From the NCBI GenBank assembly GCA_934317185.1, contig CAKREJ010000036.1, positions 1 through 12,668 on the forward strand: a DNA stretch of 12,668 nucleotides, given 5' to 3'. The position numbers and the translations under genes are program-made. This document shows positions 1 to 8,009 of this stretch, one piece after another; the stretch's first letter is position 1, and each line of letters opens with the position of its first letter. The notes below the pieces were generated by a model that was not told the DNA's origin, did not search any database, and saw only the letters and a list, made by a program, of their open reading frames with translations. Source of the stretch: an uncultured Anaerobutyricum sp. Lineage in GTDB: Bacteria; Bacillota; Clostridia; Lachnospirales; Lachnospiraceae.

Positions 1-50
1 CTATTAGAATTTCCCAGCTGCTCTTATATGTTTGATCACAACAGGTAACT

Positions 51-827
51 TTATCCCCTGTCTATATCATAAGATATCTTAAATGTATCTACCGGACCAT
101 CTTCACACATACAATTTAATATAAGCATGATTTTATCATCACTTACTTTTCCTTCTATTAAGATCATAGAAATATCATAATCTTCCACGGCTGATACAAT
201 ATTAATAGTAATCTGTCTTAATATATTGGCAACAACCTTTGTATCAAGTTCAATTTTTCCATCTTCAAATTCAAGCAGAATTTCTAATCCATCATATCTT
301 TCCTGAAAAAATGTAACTAACTCTTTTAGATTTTCCAATAATTCCGGATATGTTTCATGTCTTTTATAAAAATCTTCTACTGAAATTCGATTTTTCTCTT
401 TTTTTAACAGAAAGCTTGAAAGACTATCCTCAGAATCTTCTTTTAACATATCTTCTATATCATCAAGAAAATCCTTTATTTCTGACATTCTGCTGTCTAG
501 CATCTCTGCCTCTTCACTTATTCTATTAATATTTGCAAGAAGCTGCTTCTCTTTTTCATCTTTCTGTTCTTCATCAATCTCACTTATATTCAATGGAGAA
601 AAATACTTTCTCATATCTTTCTTTCCTATATTGGGAAATAAGGTCTTGTCCTTCTGTTCCTTCTCCATTTTTAACTGAAGAATCTCATTCTCCAGATTAT
701 CTTTTTTCTCCGATAGAAATAAATATTCATTAGAAAGATGCTTTCTTAGTTTATCATGAAAAACAGCCATCCTCCCCTGAAAATTTGTATTATCTATAAA
801 AATATCATTCTTTTCTTTCATATCCAT
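51..827 (-). CDS. Unrecognised coiled-coil protein, possibly a degenerate DegS-like sensor protein
   Basis: I cannot name this 258-residue protein with certainty. It has no visible signal peptide or membrane segment, so it is probably cytoplasmic. Residues 25-60 and 82-131 are highly charged and heptad-like, consistent with coiled coils. Residues 165-245 (from ENLKELVTFF to NCMCEDG) resemble the front half of a histidine-kinase-type ATPase fold: a helix like the N-box helix (NILRQITINIVSAV, 201-214), then a beta hairpin, then an acidic-Gly turn. The order of coiled coil, then ATPase-like segment recalls DegS of B. subtilis. However, there is no H-box with a phospho-accepting His, the N-box lacks its usual Asn pattern, and the chain ends where the G boxes should follow. 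Any kinase activity is therefore unlikely. The ATG at 827 is preceded by a weak AAGG, and an ATG two codons on is an alternative. The gene starts 34 nt after rsmG, so it is probably the last gene of that unit visible here. The gene itself is secure; the DegS link is inference from memory of the family. Confidence 0.82.
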   Translation of the reverse strand: MDMKEKNDIFIDNTNFQGRMAVFHDKLRKHLSNEYLFLSEKKDNLENEILQLKMEKEQKDKTLFPNIGKKDMRKYFSPLNISEIDEEQKDEKEKQLLANINRISEEAEMLDSRMSEIKDFLDDIEDMLKEDSEDSLSSFLLKKEKNRISVEDFYKRHETYPELLENLKELVTFFQERYDGLEILLEFEDGKIELDTKVVANILRQITINIVSAVEDYDISMILIEGKVSDDKIMLILNCMCEDGPVDTFKISYDIDRG

Positions 828-861
828 ACGGCCTGCCTTATCTTTCCGGCATATTCTATGC

Positions 862-1578
862 CTATAAAGGACTCTTTGATGGTGTTCCGGCTTTTCTTGG
901 ATAAAGCTTTGGTGTTCCTTTACACTTCTTTATTTTAATTAAAAGACGTTCTGCCTCATCCTCTTCTAAGTGGAACTCTTCCACTTTTTCTATCTTACAT
1001 CCTAACACATTCATACAGTTTTGTGCATTAGAAATTTCCTCTGAACCTTTTTTTCCTTTATAAGATACAAAATATCCATTTGTTCTGACAAAAGGAATGC
1101 AGTATTCACTTAAGACACTTAAATTGGCAACTGCTCTTGAAACACAAAGATCGAAAGCCGCTCTTAATTCTTTGTCTCTTGCAAGGTCTTCCGCTCTTCC
1201 GTGAATTGCCTCTAAACCGTCTAATCCGAGTGCTTCTTTTACTTCTTTTAAAAACTTCACTCTTTTATTCAGAGAATCAACAAGTACAAATTCTATCTCG
1301 GGATATACTATTTTCAATGGGATACCCGGAAAACCTGCACCTGTTCCCACATCAATACATTTCTTTATTCTGTCCATATCCACAACTCTGCGGCAGCTTA
1401 AGCTGTCGATGAAATGTTTCTCTATCACCTCATCTTCATCCGTAATTGCTGTCAGATTCATGGATTTATTTGTTTCAATAAGCATCTTATAAAACATTTC
1501 AAACTGCTCTAGCTGTTTTGAAGAAAGCTCGATATTCTCTTTTAATGCTCTCACCTTTAATTTTTCTTTAAAATCCAT
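862..1578 (-). CDS. rsmG: 16S rRNA (guanine-N7) methyltransferase RsmG (GidB)
   Basis: RsmG uses S-adenosylmethionine to methylate N7 of G527 (E. coli numbering) in the 530 loop of 16S rRNA, and loss of the enzyme gives low-level streptomycin resistance in several bacteria. The 238-residue length is usual for the family. Visible family motifs are NLTAI (41-45), HFIDSL (55-60), the SAM-binding loop DVGTGAGFPGIP (76-87), the acidic end of the second strand (VLVDS, 98-102), SRAVA (147-151) and the C-terminal YPRKAGTPSKSPL. The ATG at 1578 follows AGAGGA with a 7-nt spacing. The gene begins 57 nt after mnmG, the standard neighbour in Firmicutes, and I see no terminator between them. I am very sure of the identity. 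Confidence 0.97.
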   Translation of the reverse strand: MDFKEKLKVRALKENIELSSKQLEQFEMFYKMLIETNKSMNLTAITDEDEVIEKHFIDSLSCRRVVDMDRIKKCIDVGTGAGFPGIPLKIVYPEIEFVLVDSLNKRVKFLKEVKEALGLDGLEAIHGRAEDLARDKELRAAFDLCVSRAVANLSVLSEYCIPFVRTNGYFVSYKGKKGSEEISNAQNCMNVLGCKIEKVEEFHLEEDEAERLLIKIKKCKGTPKLYPRKAGTPSKSPL

Positions 1579-1635
1579 ACATTATCCTCTGTAATAATTA
1601 ATTACTTTTTTGATTATAGTAGCTATCTGTTTATT

Positions 1636-3519
1636 CTATTTTTTATGTCGCATCTGTTCTATATAAATCATAAGAACGGAAATATCAGATGGAGAAACAC
1701 CGGATATTCTTGATGCCTGTCCGACAGAATGTGGATGTACTGCCTTTAATTTTTGTACTGCCTCATTACGCAAATTGTGTACTTCGTCATAATTTATAGT
1801 GTCAGGAATTAGTTTATTTTCCATCTTTTTAAATTGTTCTACTTGTTGAAGCTGTCTCTTAATATAACCTTCATATTTAATATTAATGTTAATCTGCTCT
1901 ATTACATCATCATCTAATAACTCTCTATCCGGATCAATCGGAGCTAAACATTCATAATTAAGTTCCGGACGTTTTATTAATTCTTCCAATGTAGAGCCAC
2001 TATTTAACGGAGAACTTCCTAAGCTAACCAGTAATTCCTGCACCGTCTTATTCGCACCAATATTTACGTGTTTTAAACGTTCGATTTCTTTCTCTATCTG
2101 TTCCTTCTTTAAGAGGAACTTCTCATATCTTTCATCATCGATCAATCCAATCTCATGTCCAATCGGAGTAAGACGCATATCTGCATTATCCTGTCTTAAT
2201 AATAAACGATATTCCGCTCTGGAAGTCATCATACGATACGGCTCATGATTTTCTTTTGTTACAAGATCATCAATTAATACACCGATATATGCCTGTGAGC
2301 GATCTAAAATTACAGCATCCTTTCCCAAACACTTTCTTGCTGCATTAATACCGGCAAGAAGTCCCTGACACGCTGCTTCTTCATAACCGGAGCTTCCGTT
2401 AAATTGTCCGCCACTGAAAAGTCCCTCAATATTTCTGAATTCTAATGATAACTTTAACTGATTAGGATTAATACAATCATACTCTATCGCATAAGCATTA
2501 CGGATAATCTTTACATTTTCCAGTCCTTTTACAGTACGGTACATCTCATACTGTACATCCTCCGGAAGCGAACTGCTCATACCGCCGACATACATTTCAT
2601 TTGTAAATTCGCCTTCCGGTTCAATGAATAACTGGTGACGCTTTCTATCAGCAAAACGAACAACTTTGTCCTCTATAGACGGACAATATCTCGGACCCGT
2701 TCCCTCAATCACACCTGCATAAATTGGTGATCGGTCTAAATTATCCCGGATGATTTTATGTGTTTCCTCATTGGTATAAGTCAACCAGCAAGATATCTGC
2801 TCTCTCTTAATATCCTCTTCCTTATTGGTAAAACTAAATGGTACAATTTTTTCATCACCAAACTGTTCTTCCATTACATCAAAATTAACGGAACGTTTAT
2901 CGATTCTTGCCGGGGTTCCCGTTTTAAAACGATACAATTCAATACCATTATCTTTTAGTGACTGACTTAAATAATTCGCAGCCTGCAGTCCGTTTGGTCC
3001 TGTATAATTTACCACTTCTCCATAAAGACATCTTGCTTTTAAATACGTTCCGGTCGCTAACACAACTGTCTTTGCGTGATAAATCGCTCCGGAAAAAGTT
3101 TTTACACCTTTGATCACACCAGCTTCCACGATAAGTTCGGTAACTTCTGCCTGACGCAAAGTTAAATGCTCTGTATTTTGAAGTGTATAACGCATTGTCA
3201 TCGAATACGCATCTTTATCTGCCTGTGCTCTTAACGAATGCACGGCTGGTCCCTTCGACTTATTCAGCATCTTAGACTGAATATAAGTCTTGTCAATATT
3301 TTTACCCATTTCTCCGCCGAGAGCATCTATTTCTTTTACAAGATGCCCCTTAGAGCTTCCTCCGATATTCGGATTACATGGCATCAATGCCACACTGTTC
3401 ATACTAACTGTAAAAAGGATTGTCTCACAGCCAAGCCTTGCGGCCGCTAATGCCGCTTCGCATCCGGCATGACCTGCTCCTACTACAACCACATCATAGT
3501 ATTCTTCTACGGTTTTCAT
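1636..3519 (-). CDS. mnmG: tRNA uridine-5-carboxymethylaminomethyl modification enzyme MnmG (GidA)
   Basis: MnmG is the FAD- and NADH-dependent partner of MnmE. The complex installs the (carboxymethyl)aminomethyl group at C5 of the wobble uridine of several tRNAs, in the cytoplasm. The 627-residue length is typical. The FAD dinucleotide-binding loop [10 protein letters not shown] sits at 14-23. Next comes the family stretch from PCNPNIGG to [11 protein letters not shown], about residues 48-75. Later signatures are [10 protein letters not shown] and [18 protein letters not shown] in the middle of the protein. The C-terminal helical domain, which contacts MnmE and tRNA, is complete and ends with [13 protein letters not shown]. 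The ATG at 3519 has a strong AAGGAGGA upstream at 6-nt spacing. The gene lies 78 nt downstream of mnmE, so both subunits are probably made from one transcript. Confidence 0.98.
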   Translation of the reverse strand: MKTVEEYYDVVVVGAGHAGCEAALAAARLGCETILFTVSMNSVALMPCNPNIGGSSKGHLVKEIDALGGEMGKNIDKTYIQSKMLNKSKGPAVHSLRAQADKDAYSMTMRYTLQNTEHLTLRQAEVTELIVEAGVIKGVKTFSGAIYHAKTVVLATGTYLKARCLYGEVVNYTGPNGLQAANYLSQSLKDNGIELYRFKTGTPARIDKRSVNFDVMEEQFGDEKIVPFSFTNKEEDIKREQISCWLTYTNEETHKIIRDNLDRSPIYAGVIEGTGPRYCPSIEDKVVRFADRKRHQLFIEPEGEFTNEMYVGGMSSSLPEDVQYEMYRTVKGLENVKIIRNAYAIEYDCINPNQLKLSLEFRNIEGLFSGGQFNGSSGYEEAACQGLLAGINAARKCLGKDAVILDRSQAYIGVLIDDLVTKENHEPYRMMTSRAEYRLLLRQDNADMRLTPIGHEIGLIDDERYEKFLLKKEQIEKEIERLKHVNIGANKTVQELLVSLGSSPLNSGSTLEELIKRPELNYECLAPIDPDRELLDDDVIEQININIKYEGYIKRQLQQVEQFKKMENKLIPDTINYDEVHNLRNEAVQKLKAVHPHSVGQASRISGVSPSDISVLMIYIEQMRHKK

Positions 3520-3597
3520 TCTATCCTCCTTGTTTCAATCCACGGTCGATACTTCACGGAGTCTAAATAATCAGATATACCTGGTAATTAAGGTCTT

Positions 3598-5001
3598 TTA
3601 TTTTCCTGTACAGAACTTGGAAAATATCTCATTTACCAAATCTTCTTCTACAGCTTCACCTATAATCAATCCCAGCTTCTCATACGCATTCATAAGATCA
3701 ATCGTAAAGAAATCTTCCGGCATTCCTGCCTCGATACTTCTCTCCACACATTCAAGACTCTCATAAGTCTTAGCTAATGCGTCTTTATGTCTTGCATTTG
3801 TAATATAAACTTCCTGATTCACGTCTATTTTACCATGAAACATCATATTTTTTAATTCTATTATAAAATTATCTATTCCCTCTCCATATTTTGCAGAAAT
3901 AGAAATCACCGGTACATCCTGTGAAATATATTCCTGTAATACAGATTGGTCGAAAATACCTTCAGACTTGGTTTTGTCTGATTTATTTAGTAAAATGATC
4001 TTCTTTTTATCCTGAATCTTCTTTAGGATCTCTATATCTTCTTCACTGATTTGTACCGATGTATCCATTAAAAATAAAATCAGATCCGCACTCTCAATCT
4101 CTTTCTTTGCTCTTTCTACTCCAATACTCTCTACTTTATCCTCTGTATCACGAATTCCAGCAGTATCTACAATATTAAGCGTAATCCCTTCAATCGTAAC
4201 AGATTCCTCTAAAGTATCTCTCGTCGTTCCGGCAATATCTGTGACAATCGCCCTATCCTCTCCTAATAGAGCATTTAAAAAAGAGGACTTTCCTGCATTT
4301 GGCTTTCCTACGATACAGGTTCGGATTCCTTCTGCGATAATTCTTCCATTATCAAAGGAATCTAACATTTCCTTAGCTGTCTGAATCCACTGTTTATCTT
4401 TCTCAAGAAGCTTTTCCGGAAATCCATCTAAACTGTAATGCTCCGGATCATCTAATGCTGACTCTATAAATGCAATCTGATAGATAATCTCCTCTCTTAA
4501 CTTCTTTATCTTCTCAGATAAACCTCCCTTTAATTGAGTCATAGAATTCTTTCTCGCCATTTCATTTTTAGAATCAATTAAATCCATAACCGCTTCTGCC
4601 TGTGACAAATCAATTCTTCCATTAAGAAATGCTCTCTTAGTAAACTCTCCCGGTTCTGCTGCTCTTGCTCCATTTTTTAAAACAAGATTCAGCACTTTAT
4701 AAACTACTGTAACACCACCATGACAGTCAATCTCAACTATATCTTCTTTTGTATAACTATGTGGTCCCTTCATAATAAGGACGATACATTCATCAATAAC
4801 TTCCTGTCCATCCTTAATATTTCCATAATAAATACGATGATTTTCCAACTGGTGGACATCCGTTTTTTTATTATACGGTTCAAAAATATTAGAAAGAATC
4901 TGCATGGACTCACTGCCACTGATTCTTATAATTCCTATTCCTGCATTCGACACTGCGGTAGAAATCGCAGCGATTGTATCAAATTCATTTATCCTTCCCA
5001 T
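3598..5001 (-). CDS. mnmE: tRNA modification GTPase MnmE (TrmE)
   Basis: MnmE is the GTPase and folate-binding half of the MnmE-MnmG tRNA wobble-uridine modification complex. The order is an N-terminal tetrahydrofolate-binding domain beginning DTIAAIST, a helical domain, an inserted Ras-like G domain and a C-terminal helix. The G motifs are all visible: GKPNAGKSS (G1, about residues 230-238), AGTTRDT (G2), DTAG (G3), NKSD (G4) and SAKYG (G5). The protein ends with the diagnostic FCTGK, whose Cys is conserved in the family. The open frame extends to a TTG at 5037 and another ATG at 5013. I chose the ATG at 5001 (467 residues) because GGAGAG lies 5-6 nt before it and the resulting N-terminus aligns best with the family. 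An 18-bp terminator-like hairpin separates the gene from jag. Confidence 0.97.
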   Translation of the reverse strand: MGRINEFDTIAAISTAVSNAGIGIIRISGSESMQILSNIFEPYNKKTDVHQLENHRIYYGNIKDGQEVIDECIVLIMKGPHSYTKEDIVEIDCHGGVTVVYKVLNLVLKNGARAAEPGEFTKRAFLNGRIDLSQAEAVMDLIDSKNEMARKNSMTQLKGGLSEKIKKLREEIIYQIAFIESALDDPEHYSLDGFPEKLLEKDKQWIQTAKEMLDSFDNGRIIAEGIRTCIVGKPNAGKSSFLNALLGEDRAIVTDIAGTTRDTLEESVTIEGITLNIVDTAGIRDTEDKVESIGVERAKKEIESADLILFLMDTSVQISEEDIEILKKIQDKKKIILLNKSDKTKSEGIFDQSVLQEYISQDVPVISISAKYGEGIDNFIIELKNMMFHGKIDVNQEVYITNARHKDALAKTYESLECVERSIEAGMPEDFFTIDLMNAYEKLGLIIGEAVEEDLVNEIFSKFCTGK

Positions 5002-5063
5002 AACACTCTCCATCTGTTCGGATTGCCTGAGTTTCAAAAATAATCAGAACTTATCTTTTTCCA

Positions 5064-5069
5064 ATTATA
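5064..5069 (-). promoter_or_regulatory. Possible -10 element ahead of mnmE
   Basis: The minus strand reads TATAAT here, about 60 nt before the mnmE start and just downstream of the terminator-like hairpin after jag. No good -35 is found at 16-18 nt; the best is a TTAAAA-like match at about 19 nt. The position supports a separate mnmE-mnmG-rsmG unit, but the promoter is weakly supported on sequence alone in such AT-rich DNA. Confidence 0.35.
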
Positions 5070-5113
5070 CTGTCTGCATTTTATTAAATTTTAAATTCTG
5101 TAAATCCAAAAAT

Positions 5114-5155
5114 AGGAATGTCTAAAAATTCCCGCAAGAATCTTTAAACATCCCT
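5114..5155 (-). terminator. Rho-independent terminator after jag
   Basis: On the minus strand 18 nt (AGGGATGTTTAAAGATTC) pair completely with the next arm (GAATTTTTAGACATTCCT) across a 6-nt loop TTGCGG, with three G-U pairs. The stem is followed directly by ATTTTTGG. It lies 15 nt after the jag stop codon, so it most likely ends the rpmH-rnpA-yidD-yidC-jag transcript. The stem is long and AT-rich and the T-run is short, so some read-through into mnmE is possible. Confidence 0.7.
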
Positions 5156-5170
5156 AATCTCATACTTATG

Positions 5171-5803
5171 CTATCTGTCTCTCTTTAACATGATAACAAC
5201 TTTTCTATACGGTTCCTCACCTTCGCTCTTCGTGCAGACATATCTGTCATTCTGAAGTGCAGAATGAATCACACGCCGTTCATACGGATTCATTGGCTCT
5301 AAAGCAACAGGCTTTTTCGTTCTTTTTACCGTATATGCTATTTTTTTAGCTAACTTTTCAAGTGTTGTCTTTCTTCTCTCGCGGTAATTCTCTGTGTCAA
5401 GCTTAACACGGATATAGGCATCACTCTCACGATTGACATAAAGACTGATCAGATACTGTAATGCATCGAGTGTCTGTCCTCTCTTTCCGATAAGAATACC
5501 CATATCGGAACCGGATAAATCAATATTCATTACATTATCTTCTTCTTTAAAATCAATATTTACTGTAGTTTCCACATTCATGGCAGCAAATAATTCATCA
5601 CAAAATTCCTGTGTTCGTTCTAATAAAGACTTTTTTAATATTACTTTAATCACAGCCGGCTTACTATTAAAAATGCCCAGAAAGCCTTTGCTTCCCTCAT
5701 CAATCACTTCATATTGCAATTGATCACTGCTGATTCCAAGCTCAAGAGTAGCTGCGGTAATCGCCTCATCTACTGTTTTTGCTTTAAATTCTCTAACTTC
5801 CAC
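5171..5803 (-). CDS. jag: RNA-binding protein Jag/KhpB (Jag-N, KH and R3H domains)
   Basis: Jag (also KhpB or EloR) is a cytoplasmic RNA-binding protein that in streptococci works with KhpA to control cell elongation. In Bacillus it was named for its link to SpoIIIJ. The 210 residues show the Jag-N domain (1-52, with EVIDEGSKGFLGIF), a KH domain with the GKRG loop at 106-109, and an R3H domain with Arg176-x3-His180 in NPYERRVIH. This is the full standard architecture. The start is GTG at 5803, which shares one base with the yidC TAG stop. A strong AGGGGAGG sits in the last codons of yidC, 8 nt upstream, so translation is probably coupled. The yidC-jag pairing is very conserved in Firmicutes. 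Confidence 0.96.
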   Translation of the reverse strand: MEVREFKAKTVDEAITAATLELGISSDQLQYEVIDEGSKGFLGIFNSKPAVIKVILKKSLLERTQEFCDELFAAMNVETTVNIDFKEEDNVMNIDLSGSDMGILIGKRGQTLDALQYLISLYVNRESDAYIRVKLDTENYRERRKTTLEKLAKKIAYTVKRTKKPVALEPMNPYERRVIHSALQNDRYVCTKSEGEEPYRKVVIMLKRDR

Positions 5804-7089
5804 TACTTCTTACCTCCCCTGGCATTACCATGTTCCTTCTCATACTGAGATACCAGATACGCTTTTTTACCGATTTCTCCAAGCTTGCTGACATCAACAT
5901 CATCAAGCACTGCATAATCTTCGGCACCTGTTCCCTCTGGTCCATGTATTTTCTTTGTATTAATGGAAGCAATCTGCTTTATTGTTTTTTTTGCGGAAGG
6001 ATTCTCAATCTCCTCTTTGGCAGCATCTGCTTTTGCTGAGGTATCCATGAGTCTTTCCATAAATGTTTTCTGTCCTTTTGCCTTCTTCTTTGCAGCTTTT
6101 TCTTTATTCTTAGCAACAAGAATATCAATATCTACACTATCCATGTATTTATTAATGACAACCTGCTGTAAGCACTGGAATAATGCACTTGTTACCCAGT
6201 AAAGACCAAGACCTGCCGGTGTAACTAAACAAAAATATAAAGACATAAGAGGCATCATGATCGTCATGCTCTTTGTCATTCCTGCCGCAGGATTATTCCC
6301 ATCCAATTCAGGCTGTTTCATTGTCTTTGCTGATAAATACTGGAATAATGCCGCCAAAATCGGAATTAACCAATAAATAGACGGATGAAATCCCGGTGTC
6401 TGAGCTACATTAATTCCCGCAAAGAAATCATTCATCCCAATAATATGTGTAGATGAACTGTTAATTACATCTGCTGCTGACGGAAATGCTTCGGCAAGCT
6501 TATGCCATGCATCTGCATTAAAATAATTCAGTGTATCGATAATCTGATTCTTTGTCGCATCTGATGCAAGCGTTGTAACGTAAGAGGATTTTAATCCCTT
6601 ACCAATCTTATTAATAGTATCAATTGCCCCTGCCTGTCCTGCGATTGCAGTTACAATCTGCATATAAACAGCTTTAACCTGAGGAATATATGCAGGAATC
6701 TTACGAATAACCTGATATAAAGCCAGGAAAATAGGCATCTGAATTACTAACTGAAGACATCCACCCGTAGGGTTCGTGCCATATTTTTCGTATACCTTCT
6801 GAATCTCTTCATTCTGCTTCATCATAGAAGCCTGATCAGTCTTATTACGGTATTTTCTCTGAATCTTATTGATTTCAGGCTGCATTACCTGACTTATCTT
6901 TGCAAACTTCTGTTGCTTAATAGTCAGAGGCAGCATTAATAAACGAACAATAATGGTAAATATGATAATACATAATCCAATGTTCTGAATGCCAACGAAA
7001 TTCAGACAATAAAAAATGAATTCCATGACATACCCAAGCAAGGTAGCAATCCATCCGATAATCGGAGTGGTTGACTGCGTCAATAACAT
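5803..7089 (-). CDS. yidC: Membrane protein insertase YidC (Oxa1/SpoIIIJ family)
   Basis: YidC inserts and folds membrane proteins, alone or with the Sec translocon. Of the 428 residues, likely membrane segments are about 10-31, 37-55, 113-130, 236-254 and 276-312. Arg49 in the second segment matches the conserved positively charged groove residue of the family. The cytoplasmic coiled loop (56-110, with QPEINKIQRKY and EKYGTNPTGGC) is well conserved. Two features stand out: an extra-cytoplasmic loop of about 100 residues (131-235), rich in Ala, Ser and Asn, and a charged C-terminal tail of about 110 residues (KNKEKAAKKKAKGQK and beyond) that may touch the ribosome. I see no lipobox Cys near the N-terminus. 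AAGGAGGA precedes the ATG with good spacing. The gene lies 15 nt after yidD. Confidence 0.96.
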   Translation of the reverse strand: MLLTQSTTPIIGWIATLLGYVMEFIFYCLNFVGIQNIGLCIIIFTIIVRLLMLPLTIKQQKFAKISQVMQPEINKIQRKYRNKTDQASMMKQNEEIQKVYEKYGTNPTGGCLQLVIQMPIFLALYQVIRKIPAYIPQVKAVYMQIVTAIAGQAGAIDTINKIGKGLKSSYVTTLASDATKNQIIDTLNYFNADAWHKLAEAFPSAADVINSSSTHIIGMNDFFAGINVAQTPGFHPSIYWLIPILAALFQYLSAKTMKQPELDGNNPAAGMTKSMTIMMPLMSLYFCLVTPAGLGLYWVTSALFQCLQQVVINKYMDSVDIDILVAKNKEKAAKKKAKGQKTFMERLMDTSAKADAAKEEIENPSAKKTIKQIASINTKKIHGPEGTGAEDYAVLDDVDVSKLGEIGKKAYLVSQYEKEHGNARGGKK

Positions 7090-7104
7090 ACTTTTCCTCC
7101 TTAA

Positions 7105-7317
7105 TTATGGAACCGGATCATATCCGCCTTTCGAAAAAGGATTACAACGCAGAATCCGCCACGCTGCTAATAATCCCCCCTTTAATACACCATGCTTCTC
7201 AATTGCCTCTATCGCATACTGCGAACAGGTCGGTGTATATATACAGGTCGCTCTTCCCTTAAGAGCCGACAGATATTTCTGATAAAATCTTATTATTTTA
7301 ATCAAAATAACTTTCAT
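7105..7317 (-). CDS. yidD: Membrane protein insertion efficiency factor YidD
   Basis: YidD is a small membrane-associated protein that is believed to help YidC-dependent insertion, and its gene normally lies between rnpA and yidC. The 70 residues match the family closely. Visible are an amphipathic N-terminal helix ([12 protein letters not shown]), the [16 protein letters not shown] block (28-43), the RILRCNPF block (54-61) and the terminal GGYDPVP. The three conserved Cys are at 25, 31 and 58. The ATG at 7317 overlaps the rnpA TGA by 4 nt (ATGA), so its translation is probably coupled to rnpA. Its exact biochemical role is unsettled in the literature I know. Confidence 0.95.
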   Translation of the reverse strand: MKVILIKIIRFYQKYLSALKGRATCIYTPTCSQYAIEAIEKHGVLKGGLLAAWRILRCNPFSKGGYDPVP

Positions 7318-7664
7318 TCCAAATCATCGTCTTCCAATAAATGATGTAAATTCAACAAATGAAAAATGGCACTTTCAAAATTCCCATAGTCAGAATTCTT
7401 CGCTGACGGGCGTGCCACAATTACAATGTCATAGCCACTCTTTACTTCTCCCCAATGGAGACGCATAATCTCTCTGATTACTCTGGTTACCCTGTGGCGG
7501 ACAATACTATTTCCTACTTTTTTACTTACGGAAATTCCCACGCGGTTATAAGATAACTCATTCTTCTTTATTATCATTACAAAACAACGGTTCGCTTTAG
7601 ACTTACCATTACGATATACCGCCTGGAATTCCCAATTCTTTCTTAAAGACTTAAATTCATTCAC
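7314..7664 (-). CDS. rnpA: Ribonuclease P protein component
   Basis: RnpA is the protein subunit of RNase P, which removes 5' leaders from pre-tRNAs with the RNA subunit as catalyst. The 116-residue length is normal. The N-terminal [16 protein letters not shown] and central [21 protein letters not shown] (41-61) are the family core. Within it the usual Arg-Asn-Arg motif reads Arg56-His57-Arg58. The start is GTG at 7664; the ATG seen nearby is out of frame. The upstream region has only a weak purine-rich stretch (GAGAAAG) and no good Shine-Dalgarno, in contrast to rpmH. With the hairpin between rpmH and rnpA, this suggests rnpA is made at a much lower level than ribosomal protein L34. Confidence 0.97.
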   Translation of the reverse strand: MNEFKSLRKNWEFQAVYRNGKSKANRCFVMIIKKNELSYNRVGISVSKKVGNSIVRHRVTRVIREIMRLHWGEVKSGYDIVIVARPSAKNSDYGNFESAIFHLLNLHHLLEDDDLE

Positions 7665-7700
7665 TTAACTTTCTCAACTTTCCAAACAATCAAATGAGAA

Positions 7701-7726
7701 AAGAAAAGGTCACATCACTGCGACCT
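7701..7726 (-). terminator. Attenuator-like hairpin between rpmH and rnpA
   Basis: The minus strand reads AGGTCGCA, then loop GTGA, then TGTGACCT, an 8-bp stem (one G-T pair) closed by a GNRA-type tetraloop. It is followed by TTTCTTTTC. The stem starts inside the rpmH stop codon. This is a plausible weak intrinsic terminator that lets only part of the transcription reach rnpA. It could instead be an RNA processing or stability element. Confidence 0.55.
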
Positions 7727-7859
7727 AAGCTGATAATTTATTTCTTCCTTTTGCTCTTCTTCTAGCTAATACTTTTCTGCCGTTAGCAGTACTCATTCTT
7801 TTTCTAAATCCATGAACTTTAGATCTCTGTCTTTTCTTTGGCTGAAATGTCATCTTCAT
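7725..7859 (-). CDS. rpmH: 50S ribosomal protein L34
   Basis: L34 is a small basic protein of the large ribosomal subunit. The 44-codon gene encodes [18 protein letters not shown], then [20 protein letters not shown] and RNKLSA, which covers the whole family from QPKKR to the RRRAKGR block. The ATG at 7859 is preceded by a perfect AAGGAGGT (7869-7876) at 9-nt spacing, so I prefer it to the ATG two codons on. The gene is the first of the leftward unit and faces away from dnaA across the origin, the standard place in most bacteria. A strong promoter lies about 60 nt upstream. Confidence 0.97.
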   Translation of the reverse strand: MKMTFQPKKRQRSKVHGFRKRMSTANGRKVLARRRAKGRNKLSA

Positions 7860-7916
7860 GCGAAAGCCACCTCCTTAACGAATATTATACCTGTCTTGTT
7901 GAAAAACATCACTCCT

Positions 7917-7945
7917 ATTATATTGAAAAAAGTCCTCTAAGTCAA
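7917..7945 (-). promoter_or_regulatory. Sigma-A promoter of the rpmH operon
   Basis: On the minus strand TTGACT (7940-7945) and TATAAT (7917-7922) are separated by exactly 17 nt. This is the best promoter match in the window. Transcription would begin near 7910 and give a leader of about 50 nt that carries the strong rpmH Shine-Dalgarno. A second TATAAT at 7884-7889 has no usable -35 and is not called. Confidence 0.85.
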
Positions 7946-8009
7946 GCAATTCCTGCGTTTTTTCTTATTAAATCTTTATTTTTATTTTTTTGCACATTCA
8001 AATCAGAGG

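Noticed and set aside
1..50. Short open frames after the 258-codon gene on the minus strand
   Set aside because: One frame ends in a double stop at 1-6 and another stays open to the edge, but neither has a convincing start or ribosome binding site in 50 nt.
1376..1384. DnaA-box-like ATATCCACA inside rsmG
   Set aside because: A single one-mismatch 9-mer inside a coding region far from the origin cluster is expected by chance.
5002..5037. Longer mnmE start at TTG 5037 or ATG 5013
   Set aside because: The extra residues do not resemble the family N-terminus, and the best Shine-Dalgarno spacing belongs to the ATG at 5001. The 5013 start remains possible.
4720..5043. 107-codon plus-strand open frame antisense to mnmE
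   Set aside because: It lies inside a certain gene, has no ribosome binding site and reads as low-complexity sequence typical of antisense frames in AT-rich DNA.
7884..7889. Second TATAAT upstream of rpmH
   Set aside because: No -35 at 16-18 nt (GTGATG is the best), and it lies in the leader of the much better promoter.
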